This document shows positions 51,221 through 60,324 of a stretch of 64,000 nucleotides of DNA, one piece after another. The position numbers were made by a program, and so were the translations under genes. Location of the stretch: the NCBI RefSeq assembly GCF_000612545.2, contig NZ_CP097800.1, positions 6,936,001 through 7,000,000 on the forward strand. Reading direction: 5' to 3'. The DNA comes from Streptomyces sp. PCS3-D2 (GTDB taxonomy: Bacteria; Actinomycetota; Actinomycetes; Streptomycetales; Streptomycetaceae). The notes beneath the pieces were generated by a model that saw only the letters and a program-made list of their open reading frames with translations, did not search any database and had not been told where the DNA came from. Numbering within the stretch: the first letter of the stretch is position 1; each line of letters starts with the position of its first letter.

Positions 51221-52809
51221 CCGCCATGACCACCGCGACGTCCACGACCCCCTCCGTCGATCGGCAGCCGCCCAACGGCTTCTGGGCCCAGGCGGCAGCC
51301 GACCCGGGACGCATCGTCCTGACCGCCCCCGGCGGCGAGGAGTGGAGCGCCGGCCGGCTGCACGCCGACGTCAACCGGCTCGTCCACGGGCTGCGCGCCG
51401 CCGGGCTGGAAAGGGGCGACTCCTTCGCCGTCGTCCTCCCCAACGGCGTCGAGTTCCTGACCGCCTACCTCGCCGCCTCCCAGGCCGGCTTCTACCTCGT
51501 CCCCGTCAACCACCACCTCGTGGGCCCCGAGATCGCCTGGATCGTCTCCGACTCCGGCGCCAAGGTCCTCGTCGCCCACGAGCGCTTCGCCGCGGCCGCC
51601 ACCGCGGCGGCCGACGAGTCAGCCCTGCCCGCGAGCCACCGCTACGCCGTCGGAGCGGTCCCGGGCTTCCGCCCGTACGGGGACCTCCTCCACGGGCAGC
51701 CCGCCACGGCCCCCGCGGACCGCACCCTCGGCTGGGTCATGAACTACACCTCCGGCACCACCGGTCGCCCCCGCGGCATCCGCCGCCCCCTGCCCGGCAG
51801 GCTTCCGGAGGAGACCTACCTCGGCGGATTCCTCGGCATCTTCGGCATCCGCCCCTTCGACGGCAACGTCCACCTGGTCTGCTCGCCGCTCTACCACACG
51901 GCCGTCCTCCAGTTCGCGGGCGCCGCCCTGCACATCGGGCACCCCCTGGTCCTCATGGACAAGTGGGCCCCGCAGGAGATGCTGCGCCTGATCGACGCAC
52001 ACGCCTGCACGCACACCCACATGGTGCCGACGCAGTTCCACCGGCTGCTCGCCCTCCCGCAGGAGACGAAGGACGCCTACGACGTGTCCTCGATGAGGCA
52101 CGCCATCCACGGCGCCGCCCCCTGCCCCGACCACGTCAAGCGGGCGATGATCGACTGGTGGGGCGGCTGCGTGGAGGAGTACTACGCGGCCAGCGAGGGC
52201 GGCGGCGCCTTCGCGACGGCCGAGGACTGGCTGAAGAAGCCGGGCACGGTGGGCAGGGCCTGGCCGATCAGCGAACTGGCCGTCTTCGACGACGACGGCA
52301 ACCGGCTGCCCCCGGGCGAACTGGGCACCGTCTACATGAGGATGAACACCGGCGGCTTCAGCTACCACAAGGACGAGGACAAGACGAGGAAGAACCGCAT
52401 CGGAGACTTCTTCACCGTCGGGGACCTCGGCCTGATGGACGAGGAGGGCTACCTCTTCCTCCGCGACCGCAAGATCGACATGATCATCTCCGGCGGGGTC
52501 AACATCTACCCGGCCGAGATCGAGTCTGCGCTGCTCGCCCACCCGGCCGTCGCGGACGCCGCCGTCTTCGGCATCCCGCACGCCGACTGGGGCGAGGAGG
52601 TCAAGGCGGTCGTCGAACCGGCGGAGGGCGTCGCGGCCGGCGGCGCCCTGGCGGCCGAGATCCTGCACCACTGCGAGCAGCGGCTCGCCGGGTACAAGCG
52701 ACCCCGGACCGTCGACTTCGTCGAGCACATGCCCCGCGACCCGAACGGCAAGCTCTACAAGCGCCGGCTGCGGGACCCGTACTGGGAGGGCCGCGAGCGC
52801 GCGATGTGA
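51217..52809 (+). CDS. AMP-forming acyl-CoA synthetase
   Basis: A 530-residue ANL-superfamily ligase. The A3 core MNYTSGTTGRPRGI, the EYYAASEGGG segment, GDLGLMDEEGYLFLRDRKIDMI and the C-terminal catalytic Lys region DPNGKLYKRRLRDPYW are in place. The GTG at 51217 overlaps the preceding stop (GTGA); an ATG at 51226 is also possible. It activates a carboxylic acid to its CoA ester, likely the substrate of the partner flavin enzyme. A long fatty acid or aromatic substrate cannot be separated by eye. Confidence 0.9.
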   Translation: MTAMTTATSTTPSVDRQPPNGFWAQAAADPGRIVLTAPGGEEWSAGRLHADVNRLVHGLRAAGLERGDSFAVVLPNGVEFLTAYLAASQAGFYLVPVNHHLVGPEIAWIVSDSGAKVLVAHERFAAAATAAADESALPASHRYAVGAVPGFRPYGDLLHGQPATAPADRTLGWVMNYTSGTTGRPRGIRRPLPGRLPEETYLGGFLGIFGIRPFDGNVHLVCSPLYHTAVLQFAGAALHIGHPLVLMDKWAPQEMLRLIDAHACTHTHMVPTQFHRLLALPQETKDAYDVSSMRHAIHGAAPCPDHVKRAMIDWWGGCVEEYYAASEGGGAFATAEDWLKKPGTVGRAWPISELAVFDDDGNRLPPGELGTVYMRMNTGGFSYHKDEDKTRKNRIGDFFTVGDLGLMDEEGYLFLRDRKIDMIISGGVNIYPAEIESALLAHPAVADAAVFGIPHADWGEEVKAVVEPAEGVAAGGALAAEILHHCEQRLAGYKRPRTVDFVEHMPRDPNGKLYKRRLRDPYWEGRERAM

Positions 52810-52927
52810 TCCACCAGGGAGCCCGCGAGCCCGTCGTGCCGCGAGGATCCGTGAGAAACACCACGTCAAGGCGCCAGGAGCGCGCCGTGCGACGCACCAG
52901 GGGAACACTTCTGGCAAGTTGGACGAT

Positions 52928-54043
52928 ATGGGTACGACGAAGCGCAGATCCCCCCTGGCCGACTGGACCGTCCTGGTCCCCGTGGTGGCGCTGATCGCGC
53001 TGGTCCTCAGCTGGGGGCGGGAGCTACCCGGCTTCGCCGTGGTGGTCGTCGCCCTGTGCTTGGCCGGTGCCGTGCTGGCGGCCGTGCACCACGCCGAGGT
53101 CGTCGCCCACCGGGTGGGCGAACCCTTCGGCTCCCTCATCCTCGCCGTGGCGGTCACCGTCATCGAAGTGGCCCTCATCGTCACCCTGATGGCCGACGGC
53201 GGGGACAAGAGCGCGACCCTGGCCCGGGACACCGTCTTCGCCGCCGTCATGATCACCTGCAACGGCGTCGTCGGCGTGTCCCTGCTCGTCGGCGCCCTGC
53301 GCAACCGGATCGCCGTCTTCAACCCCGAGGGTTCCGGCGCCGCCCTCGCCACCGTCGCGACGCTCGCCACCCTCAGCCTCGTCCTGCCCACCTTCACCAC
53401 GAGCAAGCCCGGCCCGGAGTTCTCCACCGGGCAGCTGGCCTTCGCCGCCGTGGCCTCACTCGCCCTGTACGGGCTGTTCATCGCCGTGCAGACGGTCCGC
53501 CACCGGGACTACTTCCTGCCCGTGAACACCGGCCGGGGCACCGGCCGTGCCGCGGACCCGCAGGACGACCACGCGGCGCCGCCCACCTCCCGAGCCGCCC
53601 TGCTCAGCCTCGGCCTGCTGCTGGTCGCGCTCGTCGCGGTCGTCGGCGACGCCAAGGCCGTCTCGCCGACCATCGAGTCGGCGGTGGCCAAGGCCGGCCT
53701 GCCCCAGGCGGTCGTCGGTGTGATCATCGCCCTGCTCGTGCTGCTGCCGGAGACCCTCGCCGCCGTCCGCGCCGCCCGACGCGACCGCGTGCAGACCAGC
53801 CTCAACCTCGCCTACGGGTCCGCCATCGCCAGCATCGGCCTGACCATCCCGGCCATCGCACTGGCCTCCATCTGGCTCGCCGGCCCGCTCACGCTCGGCC
53901 TCGGACCGGTCCACATGGTGCTGCTCGCCCTGACCGTGGTGGTCAGCACGCTCACCCTCGCCCCCGGCCGCGCCACGCTGCTCCAGGGCGGAGTGCACAT
54001 CGTGCTGCTGGCCGCGTACCTCTTCCTGGCCGTCAGCCCGTGA
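52928..54043 (+). CDS. Cation/H+ antiporter, CaCA family (ChaA-like)
   Basis: A 371-residue membrane protein with about 10-11 hydrophobic segments in two inverted halves. FGSLILAVAVTVIEVALIVTL in the first half and LLVLLPETLAAVRAARRDRVQTSLN, then GSAIASIGLTIP, in the second are the alpha-repeats, each with a Glu in a membrane helix. This matches ChaA, a Ca2+(Na+, K+)/H+ antiporter. It probably extrudes calcium or sodium at alkaline pH. The ATG at 52928 is preferred over the TTG at 52919. Confidence 0.9.
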   Translation: MGTTKRRSPLADWTVLVPVVALIALVLSWGRELPGFAVVVVALCLAGAVLAAVHHAEVVAHRVGEPFGSLILAVAVTVIEVALIVTLMADGGDKSATLARDTVFAAVMITCNGVVGVSLLVGALRNRIAVFNPEGSGAALATVATLATLSLVLPTFTTSKPGPEFSTGQLAFAAVASLALYGLFIAVQTVRHRDYFLPVNTGRGTGRAADPQDDHAAPPTSRAALLSLGLLLVALVAVVGDAKAVSPTIESAVAKAGLPQAVVGVIIALLVLLPETLAAVRAARRDRVQTSLNLAYGSAIASIGLTIPAIALASIWLAGPLTLGLGPVHMVLLALTVVVSTLTLAPGRATLLQGGVHIVLLAAYLFLAVSP

Positions 54044-54092
54044 GGCACAGGGCCGGGGCAGGGGCGAGGCGCGCGCCCCGGCCACCGCCCTC

Positions 54093-54127
54093 CCGTCTCC
54101 GGCAGGCCGCCGTCCTGCCGGAGACGG
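54093..54127. terminator. Terminator hairpin after chaA-like gene
   Basis: CCGTCTCCGGCAGG (54093-54106) pairs perfectly with CCTGCCGGAGACGG (54114-54127) around a 7-nt loop, 49 bp after the stop. Confidence 0.88.
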
Positions 54128-54226
54128 CACCGCGTCCCGCCCCTCCGGACGGACCGACAACCTGTCAGCATCCCGCCGGGGAGCGCGTCCTTGACCCCGG
54201 CCCGCCCGACGGCGAGGATCACGCCC

Positions 54227-55789
54227 ATGACGTCAGCACGCACGGGGCAGCCGGGACAGGCGGGGCCGGCGGCCGGCGCCGTACGGGGCAACACGGTCGA
54301 CGGGCTGGTGCGCGACAGCGCGCGGCGGGTTCCCGACCGCCTCGCCGTCCGCCACGGCGAGCGGACCTGGACCTACGCGGAACTCGACGCGGCGGTGACC
54401 ACGGGGGCCGCCCTGCTGCGGGAGCACCACGCACTGGCCGCAGGCGACCGGGTCGCCACCTACGCCCACAACTCCGACGCCTACTTGCTGGCCTTCCTCG
54501 CCTGTGCCCGGGCCGGGCTCATCCACGTCCCGGTCAACCAGAACCTCACCGGCGAGGACCTCGCGCACATCCTGGACGACTCCGGGAGCACCCTCGTCCT
54601 CGCCGATCCCGACCTGGCCGGGCGGGTCCCCGACGGCTTTCCCGTACGGGCCCTGCGCGACGCCCCCGACTCCTTCTTGACCGCTCTGGCCGAGCCGCTC
54701 CCCTTCGCGCCCGACCCCGACTCCGACTCCGATCCCGACCGCATGGCGCAGCTGCTCTACACCTCGGGAACCACCGCCCTGCCCAAGGGCGCGATGATGA
54801 CCCACCGGGCCCTCGCCCACGAGTATGAGAGTGCGATCGGGGCGCTGGACCTGGCCGAGGGGGACCGGCCGCTCCACGCTCTGCCGCTCTATCATTCGGC
54901 GCAGATGCACGTCTTCCTGCTGCCCTACCTGGCGGTGGGGGCCCGCAACACGATCGTCGAGGCGCCGGTCGCCGAAGAGCTCTTCGACCTCGTGGAGGCG
55001 GGTGAGGCGGACAGCCTCTTCGCCCCGCCGACGGTGTGGATCGGCCTGGCCGGCCATCCGCGGTTCGCCGCGGGCGGGCTCGCCGGACTGCGGAAGGCGT
55101 ACTACGGAGCCTCGGTCATGCCCGTCCCGGTTCTGGAGCGGCTGCGCGAACGGCTGCCGGGGCTCGCCTTCTACAATTGCTTCGGCCAGAGCGAGATCGG
55201 GCCGTTGGCCACGGTGCTCGGCCCCCGCGAACACGAGGGGCGGAGCGACTCCTGTGGGCGTCCGGTGCGCCATGTGGAGGCGAAGGTCGTCGACGAGGAC
55301 GGCGCGGACGTACCGGACGGCACCCCGGGCGAGATGGTGTACCGCTCACCTCAGCTCTGCCTGGGCTACTGGAACGACTCGGCGGCGACCGGGCAGGCCT
55401 TCCGGGACGGCTGGTTCCGCTCGGGCGACCTCGTGGTGCGGGACGCGGAGGGCTACTTCACGGTCGTGGACCGGGTGAAGGACGTCATCAACTCGGGCGG
55501 GGTGCTGGTCGCGTCGAGGCAGGTGGAGGACGTGCTCTACACCCATCCGGGGGTGGCCGAGGCGGCGGTGGTCGGGCTCCCCGACGACCGGTGGATCGAG
55601 GCTGTCACAGCGGTGGTGGTGCCGTGCGGTGCGGTGACCGAGGCGGAGCTGGTGGCCTACGCCCGGGAGAGGCTCGCCCACTTCAAGGCCCCGAAGCGGG
55701 TGCTGTTCGTGACCGCTCTTCCGCGCAACGCGAGCGGCAAGATCCTCAAGCGGGAGCTGCGGGACCGTTTCGGAGGGCGGGCCCGCTGA
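54227..55789 (+). CDS. AMP-forming acyl-CoA synthetase
   Basis: A 520-residue ANL ligase: A3 motif LYTSGTTALPKGAMMTH (Pro-Lys form), FGQSEIGPLA, GDLVVRDAEGYFTVVDRVKDVINSGG and a C-terminal NASGKILKREL with the catalytic Lys. A short Asp/Ser run (DPDSDSDPD) precedes the A3 loop. The ATG at 54227 has GAGGA upstream; the frame to 54191 is less likely. Substrate unknown. It stands between a terminator and the convergent BrkB gene. Confidence 0.9.
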   Translation: MTSARTGQPGQAGPAAGAVRGNTVDGLVRDSARRVPDRLAVRHGERTWTYAELDAAVTTGAALLREHHALAAGDRVATYAHNSDAYLLAFLACARAGLIHVPVNQNLTGEDLAHILDDSGSTLVLADPDLAGRVPDGFPVRALRDAPDSFLTALAEPLPFAPDPDSDSDPDRMAQLLYTSGTTALPKGAMMTHRALAHEYESAIGALDLAEGDRPLHALPLYHSAQMHVFLLPYLAVGARNTIVEAPVAEELFDLVEAGEADSLFAPPTVWIGLAGHPRFAAGGLAGLRKAYYGASVMPVPVLERLRERLPGLAFYNCFGQSEIGPLATVLGPREHEGRSDSCGRPVRHVEAKVVDEDGADVPDGTPGEMVYRSPQLCLGYWNDSAATGQAFRDGWFRSGDLVVRDAEGYFTVVDRVKDVINSGGVLVASRQVEDVLYTHPGVAEAAVVGLPDDRWIEAVTAVVVPCGAVTEAELVAYARERLAHFKAPKRVLFVTALPRNASGKILKRELRDRFGGRAR

Positions 55790-55816
55790 CACCCGTACGG
55801 GAAGGCGCGGCCGGTG

Positions 55817-56668
55817 TCAGTCCGGTTCTGCGTGGTGCTGGGCTCCGTCCCGGGGGAGGAACCCGCTGCGGCGCAGGCGCCGCAGGGTGAGGTGCTCGTG
55901 CGCCAGGCGTCCGACGAGCGCGCCGCCGTAGACCACGAAGCCGACCCCGACGAGCCAGGACTGGACGACCAGCAGCGTGCCGAAGGGGCCGTAGGTCACG
56001 GCGTTGGACGCGATCAGGGGCGAGAACACCAGCTGAGAGAAGATCCGCAGCCCCAGCAGCCCGAGGCTGGTGGCCACCGCTCCCGGCACCAGAGCCCGCC
56101 AGCGCACCCGGCCGCCGAGCAGCAGGCGCTGGGAGGCGATGAAGAACAGGCAGGTGCCGAAGAGGTCGCCGAGCGTGCCCAGGACCGTGCCGAAGACGTC
56201 GTCCGACGGTGGGGGGATCACCACGAGCAGCGCGAGGTAGCAGACGAGCATGGCGAGCCAGACCACGTGCCGCCACATGGTGTGCCAGCGGGCCGTCGGC
56301 AGGTCCCACACCTTCTCGTAGCCGGTCTGCACGGCCGAGCCGAAGGTCAGACCGAAGACGGCGAGCGCGGCCAGCCCGAAGGCGGTGGTCCGCTCCAGTG
56401 CGGTGTCCGCCGCACCGAAGACCATCTCGATCCTGATGCGCGAGGACGCCGTCACGCCGAGGGCCTGCCCGAGCCAGCGCCCGAACCCCGAGCCGCTCCC
56501 GGGCACCGCGGCGGCCACGACCACCAGGAGCGGCACCAGGGTGAGGAATCCGAGGGCCGCGAAGCCCATCGACCGGTGCATCAGCTCCATCTCCCGGCCA
56601 CGGCTCCAGGCCAGCCCGGCATAGGAGCCCTGGAAGCGGTCGTGGAGCCGCCGAAGGGTCGAGGTCAC
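55817..56668 (-). CDS. YihY/BrkB-family membrane protein
   Basis: A 283-residue protein with six hydrophobic segments. SYAGLAWSRGREMELMHRSMGF at the N-terminus, SAVQTGYEKVWDLPTARWHTMWRH in the middle and VTYGPFGTLLVVQSWLVGVGFVVYGG near the C-terminus follow the BrkB pattern. The family was once called ribonuclease BN, wrongly; function remains unknown (serum resistance in Bordetella, proposed transporter elsewhere). It converges on the ligase gene. Confidence 0.9.
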   Translation of the reverse strand: MTSTLRRLHDRFQGSYAGLAWSRGREMELMHRSMGFAALGFLTLVPLLVVVAAAVPGSGSGFGRWLGQALGVTASSRIRIEMVFGAADTALERTTAFGLAALAVFGLTFGSAVQTGYEKVWDLPTARWHTMWRHVVWLAMLVCYLALLVVIPPPSDDVFGTVLGTLGDLFGTCLFFIASQRLLLGGRVRWRALVPGAVATSLGLLGLRIFSQLVFSPLIASNAVTYGPFGTLLVVQSWLVGVGFVVYGGALVGRLAHEHLTLRRLRRSGFLPRDGAQHHAEPD

Positions 56669-56859
56669 GCCTCATGCATTACCCGGACCGGTGCGCCGCC
56701 TCCCGGAGCCCGGACCGAAATGAGCCCGAAGGGGTGGTTTCGGCGACCCGACTCGGCGTCAGCCCGGTCAGCGGGCTGTGGTCGACGCTCCGCGCGAGGC
56801 GGGGCAGGCCTGCCGGGCCCGCGCCGATGCGTCGCGGAGTCGTCTGGTCAACTGGTCGC

Positions 56860-57420
56860 ATGACGCGCACCCTGTACCTCCTGTGTTCGGCCGCCCCACC
56901 CGTGTTCGACGTCGCCCGCGTGATCGAGGACGCGCAGGCACGCGGCTGGGACGTGTGTCTCGGACTGAGCCCGACGGCGGCGGACTGGCTCGCGGAAGGC
57001 ACCGACGGCCTGGCCGCGCTCACCGGGCACCCGGTTCGCAGCCGGTACAAGCGGCCGGCCGATCCCGACGTGTGGCCCTCGGCGGACGCGATCCTCGTCG
57101 CCCCGGCCACGTTCAACACGGTCAACGGGTGGGCGCTCGGACTCACCGACCGGTTCGTGGTGGGCGTGGCGGCCGAGGCCCTGGGCAAGGGCACGCCGTT
57201 GGCCGTCATGCCGTGCGTGAACACGGCGTTCGTCCGGCACCCGCAGTTCGAGCAGAGCTTGGCCGTGCTCCGCGGTGCGGGGGTCCGGGTGCTGTACGGC
57301 GATGACGGCTTCACCCCCCACCCGCCGGGACAGGGCGCTGCGCGGCCGTACCCGTGGACCCTCGCGCTGGATGCCGTGGACGACCTCGTCCGCGGGGACT
57401 TCCAGGAGCGGGGGAGGTAG
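56860..57420 (+). CDS. Flavoprotein of the phosphopantothenoylcysteine-decarboxylase fold
   Basis: A 186-residue HFCD-type flavoprotein: LYLLCSAAPPVFDVARVIEDA at the start, SADAILVAPATFNTVNGWALG near 83-103 and MPCVNTAFVRHP near 120-131 correspond to the FMN site and the PXMNXXMW-like substrate loop (here PCVNTAF). Family members decarboxylate peptidyl-cysteine or phosphopantothenoylcysteine. The Coa-type MPAMN motif is altered, so the natural substrate may differ. A weak ribosome-binding site precedes the ATG at 56860. The region upstream to 56674 is open in frame but probably not coding. Confidence 0.87.
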   Translation: MTRTLYLLCSAAPPVFDVARVIEDAQARGWDVCLGLSPTAADWLAEGTDGLAALTGHPVRSRYKRPADPDVWPSADAILVAPATFNTVNGWALGLTDRFVVGVAAEALGKGTPLAVMPCVNTAFVRHPQFEQSLAVLRGAGVRVLYGDDGFTPHPPGQGAARPYPWTLALDAVDDLVRGDFQERGR

Positions 57421-57616
57421 CCCCGGAGCCGGGCGGGGGAGACGGACCCGACGGGTCCGGGCCCGCCGCGCCTGGTCGGCGCGAGCGCCGTGACCTGCGC
57501 AGACGTCACTCGTCCCGACATGTGGCCCGATCCATGCCGGTCGGCCCGAAGGGGGTATCGTCCCCCGGTCACGGACGGCGATCGGACCGCCGCCCGGCCA
57601 GACCGAGGGAGCCGAT

Positions 57617-57958
57617 ATGACTGATCTGAATGCGCTGCGGGCGAGTCTGGCGTCGGGCGAGCACGAGTTCGCCGACACCCTGGCCTTCGTCGCCGCGTGC
57701 TACGAGTACCGGCCGCAGGCCTTCCGCAACGGGGAACTGGGAAACGCCGCGGGCGAGAACGAGGGCTCCTGCAAGACGCTGGGACTGGCCGTGTTGGAGG
57801 GTCTGAGCGATCAGGAGGCGCTGCTGGCGTTCGGTGAGCACTATCGCAGTGTGCTGGCGACGCCCGACGGCACTGATCACGGCAACATCCGCAACCTCAT
57901 GGCCCATGGCCTGGCGGGGGTGAGCTTCGCGGGGCAGCCGCTGGCCCGCAGGAGCTGA
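57617..57958 (+). CDS. HopJ-family protein
   Basis: A 113-residue protein with EFADTLAFVAACYEYRPQAFRNGELGNAAGENEGSCKTLG and LLAFGEHYRSVLATPDGTDHGNIRNLM segments, matching the HopJ family from end to end. HopJ was named for a proposed type III effector in Pseudomonas syringae, but members are common in free-living bacteria without such secretion systems, and here an ordinary metabolic or regulatory role is likelier. No secretion genes are nearby. Confidence 0.88.
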   Translation: MTDLNALRASLASGEHEFADTLAFVAACYEYRPQAFRNGELGNAAGENEGSCKTLGLAVLEGLSDQEALLAFGEHYRSVLATPDGTDHGNIRNLMAHGLAGVSFAGQPLARRS

Positions 57959-58057
57959 AGGCCGCGCCTCGTGCCGCCCCACCCCCGCTCCGGCCGGGCA
58001 GCTGCCACCCGACGACCGGCACCCGCGTGCCCCCTGCCCTGCTCCCTCGGACAGGCG

Positions 58058-58471
58058 CTACTCGGAGTCGAGTTGGTGGTCGGCCCAGACGTAGCTCTCG
58101 GGGAGCAGTTCGGTGATGGGGACCGCGCGGATCGTCTCGCCCGATCCGACGATGACCTCGATGGCGGGGAAGTAGTCGAGGAGGACCTGGCGGCACCGGC
58201 CGCACGGGGGAACGACCCCCCGGTCGCGGTCGCCCACGGCGACGATCCGGTCGAGCGCGTAGACGCCCTGGGCGGCCGCCGTGCCGATGAGGACCAGCTC
58301 GGCGCAGGGTCCGCCGGTGAAGTGGTAGGCGTTCACCGCGGTGACGATGCGGCCGTCCCGCGCCCGGGCCGCCGCCGCCATGGTGTGGTGGTCGCCCCGG
58401 CAGCGGTTGCGGGCCACCTCGGCCGCGGCCTCGACGAGCGCGTGGTCGACGGGGCGGGTCCTGATGGTCAT
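58058..58471 (-). CDS. Blasticidin-S-deaminase-like cytidine deaminase
   Basis: A 137-residue zinc deaminase. Zinc ligands are Cys56 and catalytic Glu58 in YHFTGGPCAELV and Cys90/Cys93 in PPCGRCRQVLLD. The whole run fits fungal/bacterial blasticidin-S deaminase better than housekeeping cytidine deaminase: NAYHFTGGPCAEL, GTAAA, RGVVPPCGRCRQVLLD and the C-terminal ITELLPESYVW are specific. Blasticidin-S deaminase inactivates the nucleoside antibiotic blasticidin S by deaminating its cytosine. The ATG at 58471 has GGCGGAG upstream; the frame to 58600 has none. The neighbouring lipoprotein gene is on the same strand, upstream, 14 bp away. Cytidine deaminase in pyrimidine salvage remains possible. 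Confidence 0.85.
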   Translation of the reverse strand: MTIRTRPVDHALVEAAAEVARNRCRGDHHTMAAAARARDGRIVTAVNAYHFTGGPCAELVLIGTAAAQGVYALDRIVAVGDRDRGVVPPCGRCRQVLLDYFPAIEVIVGSGETIRAVPITELLPESYVWADHQLDSE

Positions 58472-58484
58472 CCTCTCCGCCTTC

Positions 58485-58904
58485 TCAGGTGGTCCGTGGC
58501 CGGGGCGAGGCCGGTTCGGGACACTGGATGTGGGTGTAGGGCCATGATCCTGACTGGACGTCGCCGTTGGTGACGGTGTCGGCCACGTTCTGGTCGGCAT
58601 AGTACGTGGCGCGACAGACGGCGCTGCCGGAGCCCTCGGACCGGACGACGCGGACGGTGGACGTCCGGCGCCCGCGGAGGTTGGCGCCGACCCAGCGGTT
58701 CAGCAGCAGGGCCGCGGTCTCCTCGCTCACATCGGGCGCCAGCAACTCGGCCGCGTCGCCGGTGTCCTTGAGGACCCGGTGGGCGGGGGTGGGCTTGCCC
58801 TCGTCGCTCATGCCCGCGTGGTCGGCGTCGGGGTCGGCGCAGCCGGTCAGTGCGAGCAGGACGGCCGCCCCGACCGCTACGGCCGTGTGGTGTGTACGCA
58901 TCAC
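58485..58904 (-). CDS. Small lipoprotein of unknown function
   Basis: A 139-residue protein with a lipoprotein signal: hydrophobic AVAVGAAVLLALTGC with the lipobox LTGC and acylated Cys at residue 22. The mature part has two more Cys residues (positions about 110 and 128) that could form a disulphide and ends in a Pro/Arg tail. No known domain is seen. It precedes the deaminase gene by 14 bp, so the two may be co-transcribed. Confidence 0.8.
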   Translation of the reverse strand: MMRTHHTAVAVGAAVLLALTGCADPDADHAGMSDEGKPTPAHRVLKDTGDAAELLAPDVSEETAALLLNRWVGANLRGRRTSTVRVVRSEGSGSAVCRATYYADQNVADTVTNGDVQSGSWPYTHIQCPEPASPRPRTT

Positions 58905-58973
58905 ACCAGGCTGGCCCGGCCCGGACGACCGTAGGGCTGCTGTGACAGCCCTGTTACGCGCCGAAGTGTCCTG

Positions 58974-60290
58974 TCAGGGAGCCGGGGGCCGGCCCGGGGT
59001 GCGGAGGTCAACAAGCCTTTTGATCTTGCCCACCGAGCGTTCCAGGGTCTCCGGGGCGAGCACCTCGACCCGGACGGAGACGCCGATCCCCGCCTTGACC
59101 GCCTGGACCACGGCGGCGGCCGTGGCCTCCCGCAGGGAGGCGTCCGACTCCCGACGGGCCTCCACCCGGACTGTCAGGGTGTCCATCCGGCCCTCCCGGG
59201 CCAGCCTCAGCTGGAAGTGGGGCGCCAGCCCCGGCGTCCGCAGCAGGATTTCCTCGATCTGGGTCGGGTACAGGTTCACCCCGCGCAGGATGATCATGTC
59301 GTCGCTTCGGCCCGTGACCTTCTCCATCCGGCGGAAGGCCGGTCGGGCCGTGCCGGGGAGCAGCCGTGTCAGGTCCCGCGTGCGGTAGCGGATCACCGGC
59401 ATGGCCTCCTTGGTGAGGGAGGTGAACACCAGCTCCCCGAGCTCGCCCTCCGGCATCACCGCACCCGTCAGGGGGTCCACCACCTCGGGATAGAAGTGGT
59501 CCTCCCAGATGTGCAGGCCGTCCTTGGTCTCGACGCATTCCTGCGCCACACCGGGCCCGATGACCTCCGACAGGCCGTAGATGTCCACCGCGTCCATGCC
59601 GAGGCGCTCCTCGATCTCCCGCCGCATCTCCTCGGTCCACGGCTCCGCGCCGAAGATCCCCGTCCGCAGCGAGGTCGCGCGCGGGTCGACACCCTGGCGC
59701 TCCATCTCGTCCAGCAGGGTCAGCATGTAGGAGGGGGTCACCATGATGACCTCCGGCCGGAAGTCCTGGATCAGCCGGACCTGGCGGTCCGTCATGCCGC
59801 CCGAGGCGGGCACGACGGTGCAGCCGAGGCGCTCGGCGCCGTAGTGCGCGCCCAGGCCGCCTGTGAACAGGCCGTAGCCGTACGCGATGTGGACGATCTG
59901 GCCGGGCCTGCCACCCGCGGCGCGTATCGACCGGGCGACGACGTCGGACCAGGTGGACAGATCCCCGTCGGTGTATCCGACGACGGTCGGGCGCCCGGTG
60001 GTGCCGCTGGAGGCGTGGATGCGGCGCACCTCGGAACGCGGCACCGCGAACATGCCGAAGGGGTAGTGGTCGCGCAGGTCGGCCTTGGTGGTGAGGGGGA
60101 ACAGGGCGAGATCGGACAGGGAGCGGCAGTCGTCGGGATGCACACCGGCCTTGTCGAACGCCTGCCGATAGAAGGGCACCCGCTCGTACGCGCGGTGCAG
60201 GGTCGCTCGCAGCCGCGTGAGCTGGAGTGCCGCCAGCTCGTCGCGGCCCAGCCGCTCGCCCTCGTCGTGGAACCCCGCCTGCACCGCCAT
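58974..60290 (-). CDS. paaK: Phenylacetate-CoA ligase
   Basis: A 438-residue AMP-forming ligase of the PaaK type, shorter than ordinary acyl-CoA synthetases. LRATLHRAYERVPFYRQAFDKAGVHPDD is the typical opening; HASSGTTGRPTVVGYT is the nucleotide loop; YGLSEVIGPGVAQEC, EDHFYPEVVDPLTGAVMPEGE and GRSDDMIILRGVNLYPTQIEEIL are PaaK hallmarks. It makes phenylacetyl-CoA, the entry to aerobic phenylacetate degradation. The paaABCDE oxygenase genes are not in the window. An ACCGA-N4-TCGGT dyad in the upstream gap resembles TetR-type PaaR operators. Confidence 0.94.
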   Translation of the reverse strand: MAVQAGFHDEGERLGRDELAALQLTRLRATLHRAYERVPFYRQAFDKAGVHPDDCRSLSDLALFPLTTKADLRDHYPFGMFAVPRSEVRRIHASSGTTGRPTVVGYTDGDLSTWSDVVARSIRAAGGRPGQIVHIAYGYGLFTGGLGAHYGAERLGCTVVPASGGMTDRQVRLIQDFRPEVIMVTPSYMLTLLDEMERQGVDPRATSLRTGIFGAEPWTEEMRREIEERLGMDAVDIYGLSEVIGPGVAQECVETKDGLHIWEDHFYPEVVDPLTGAVMPEGELGELVFTSLTKEAMPVIRYRTRDLTRLLPGTARPAFRRMEKVTGRSDDMIILRGVNLYPTQIEEILLRTPGLAPHFQLRLAREGRMDTLTVRVEARRESDASLREATAAAVVQAVKAGIGVSVRVEVLAPETLERSVGKIKRLVDLRTPGRPPAP

Positions 60291-60324
60291 GTCGTCACCC
60301 CATCGTGAGCGTGCCCAAGAACCG

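Noticed and set aside
57617-57958. Treating the HopJ protein as evidence of a type III secretion system
   Set aside because: No secretion genes are present, and the family is widespread in non-pathogens.
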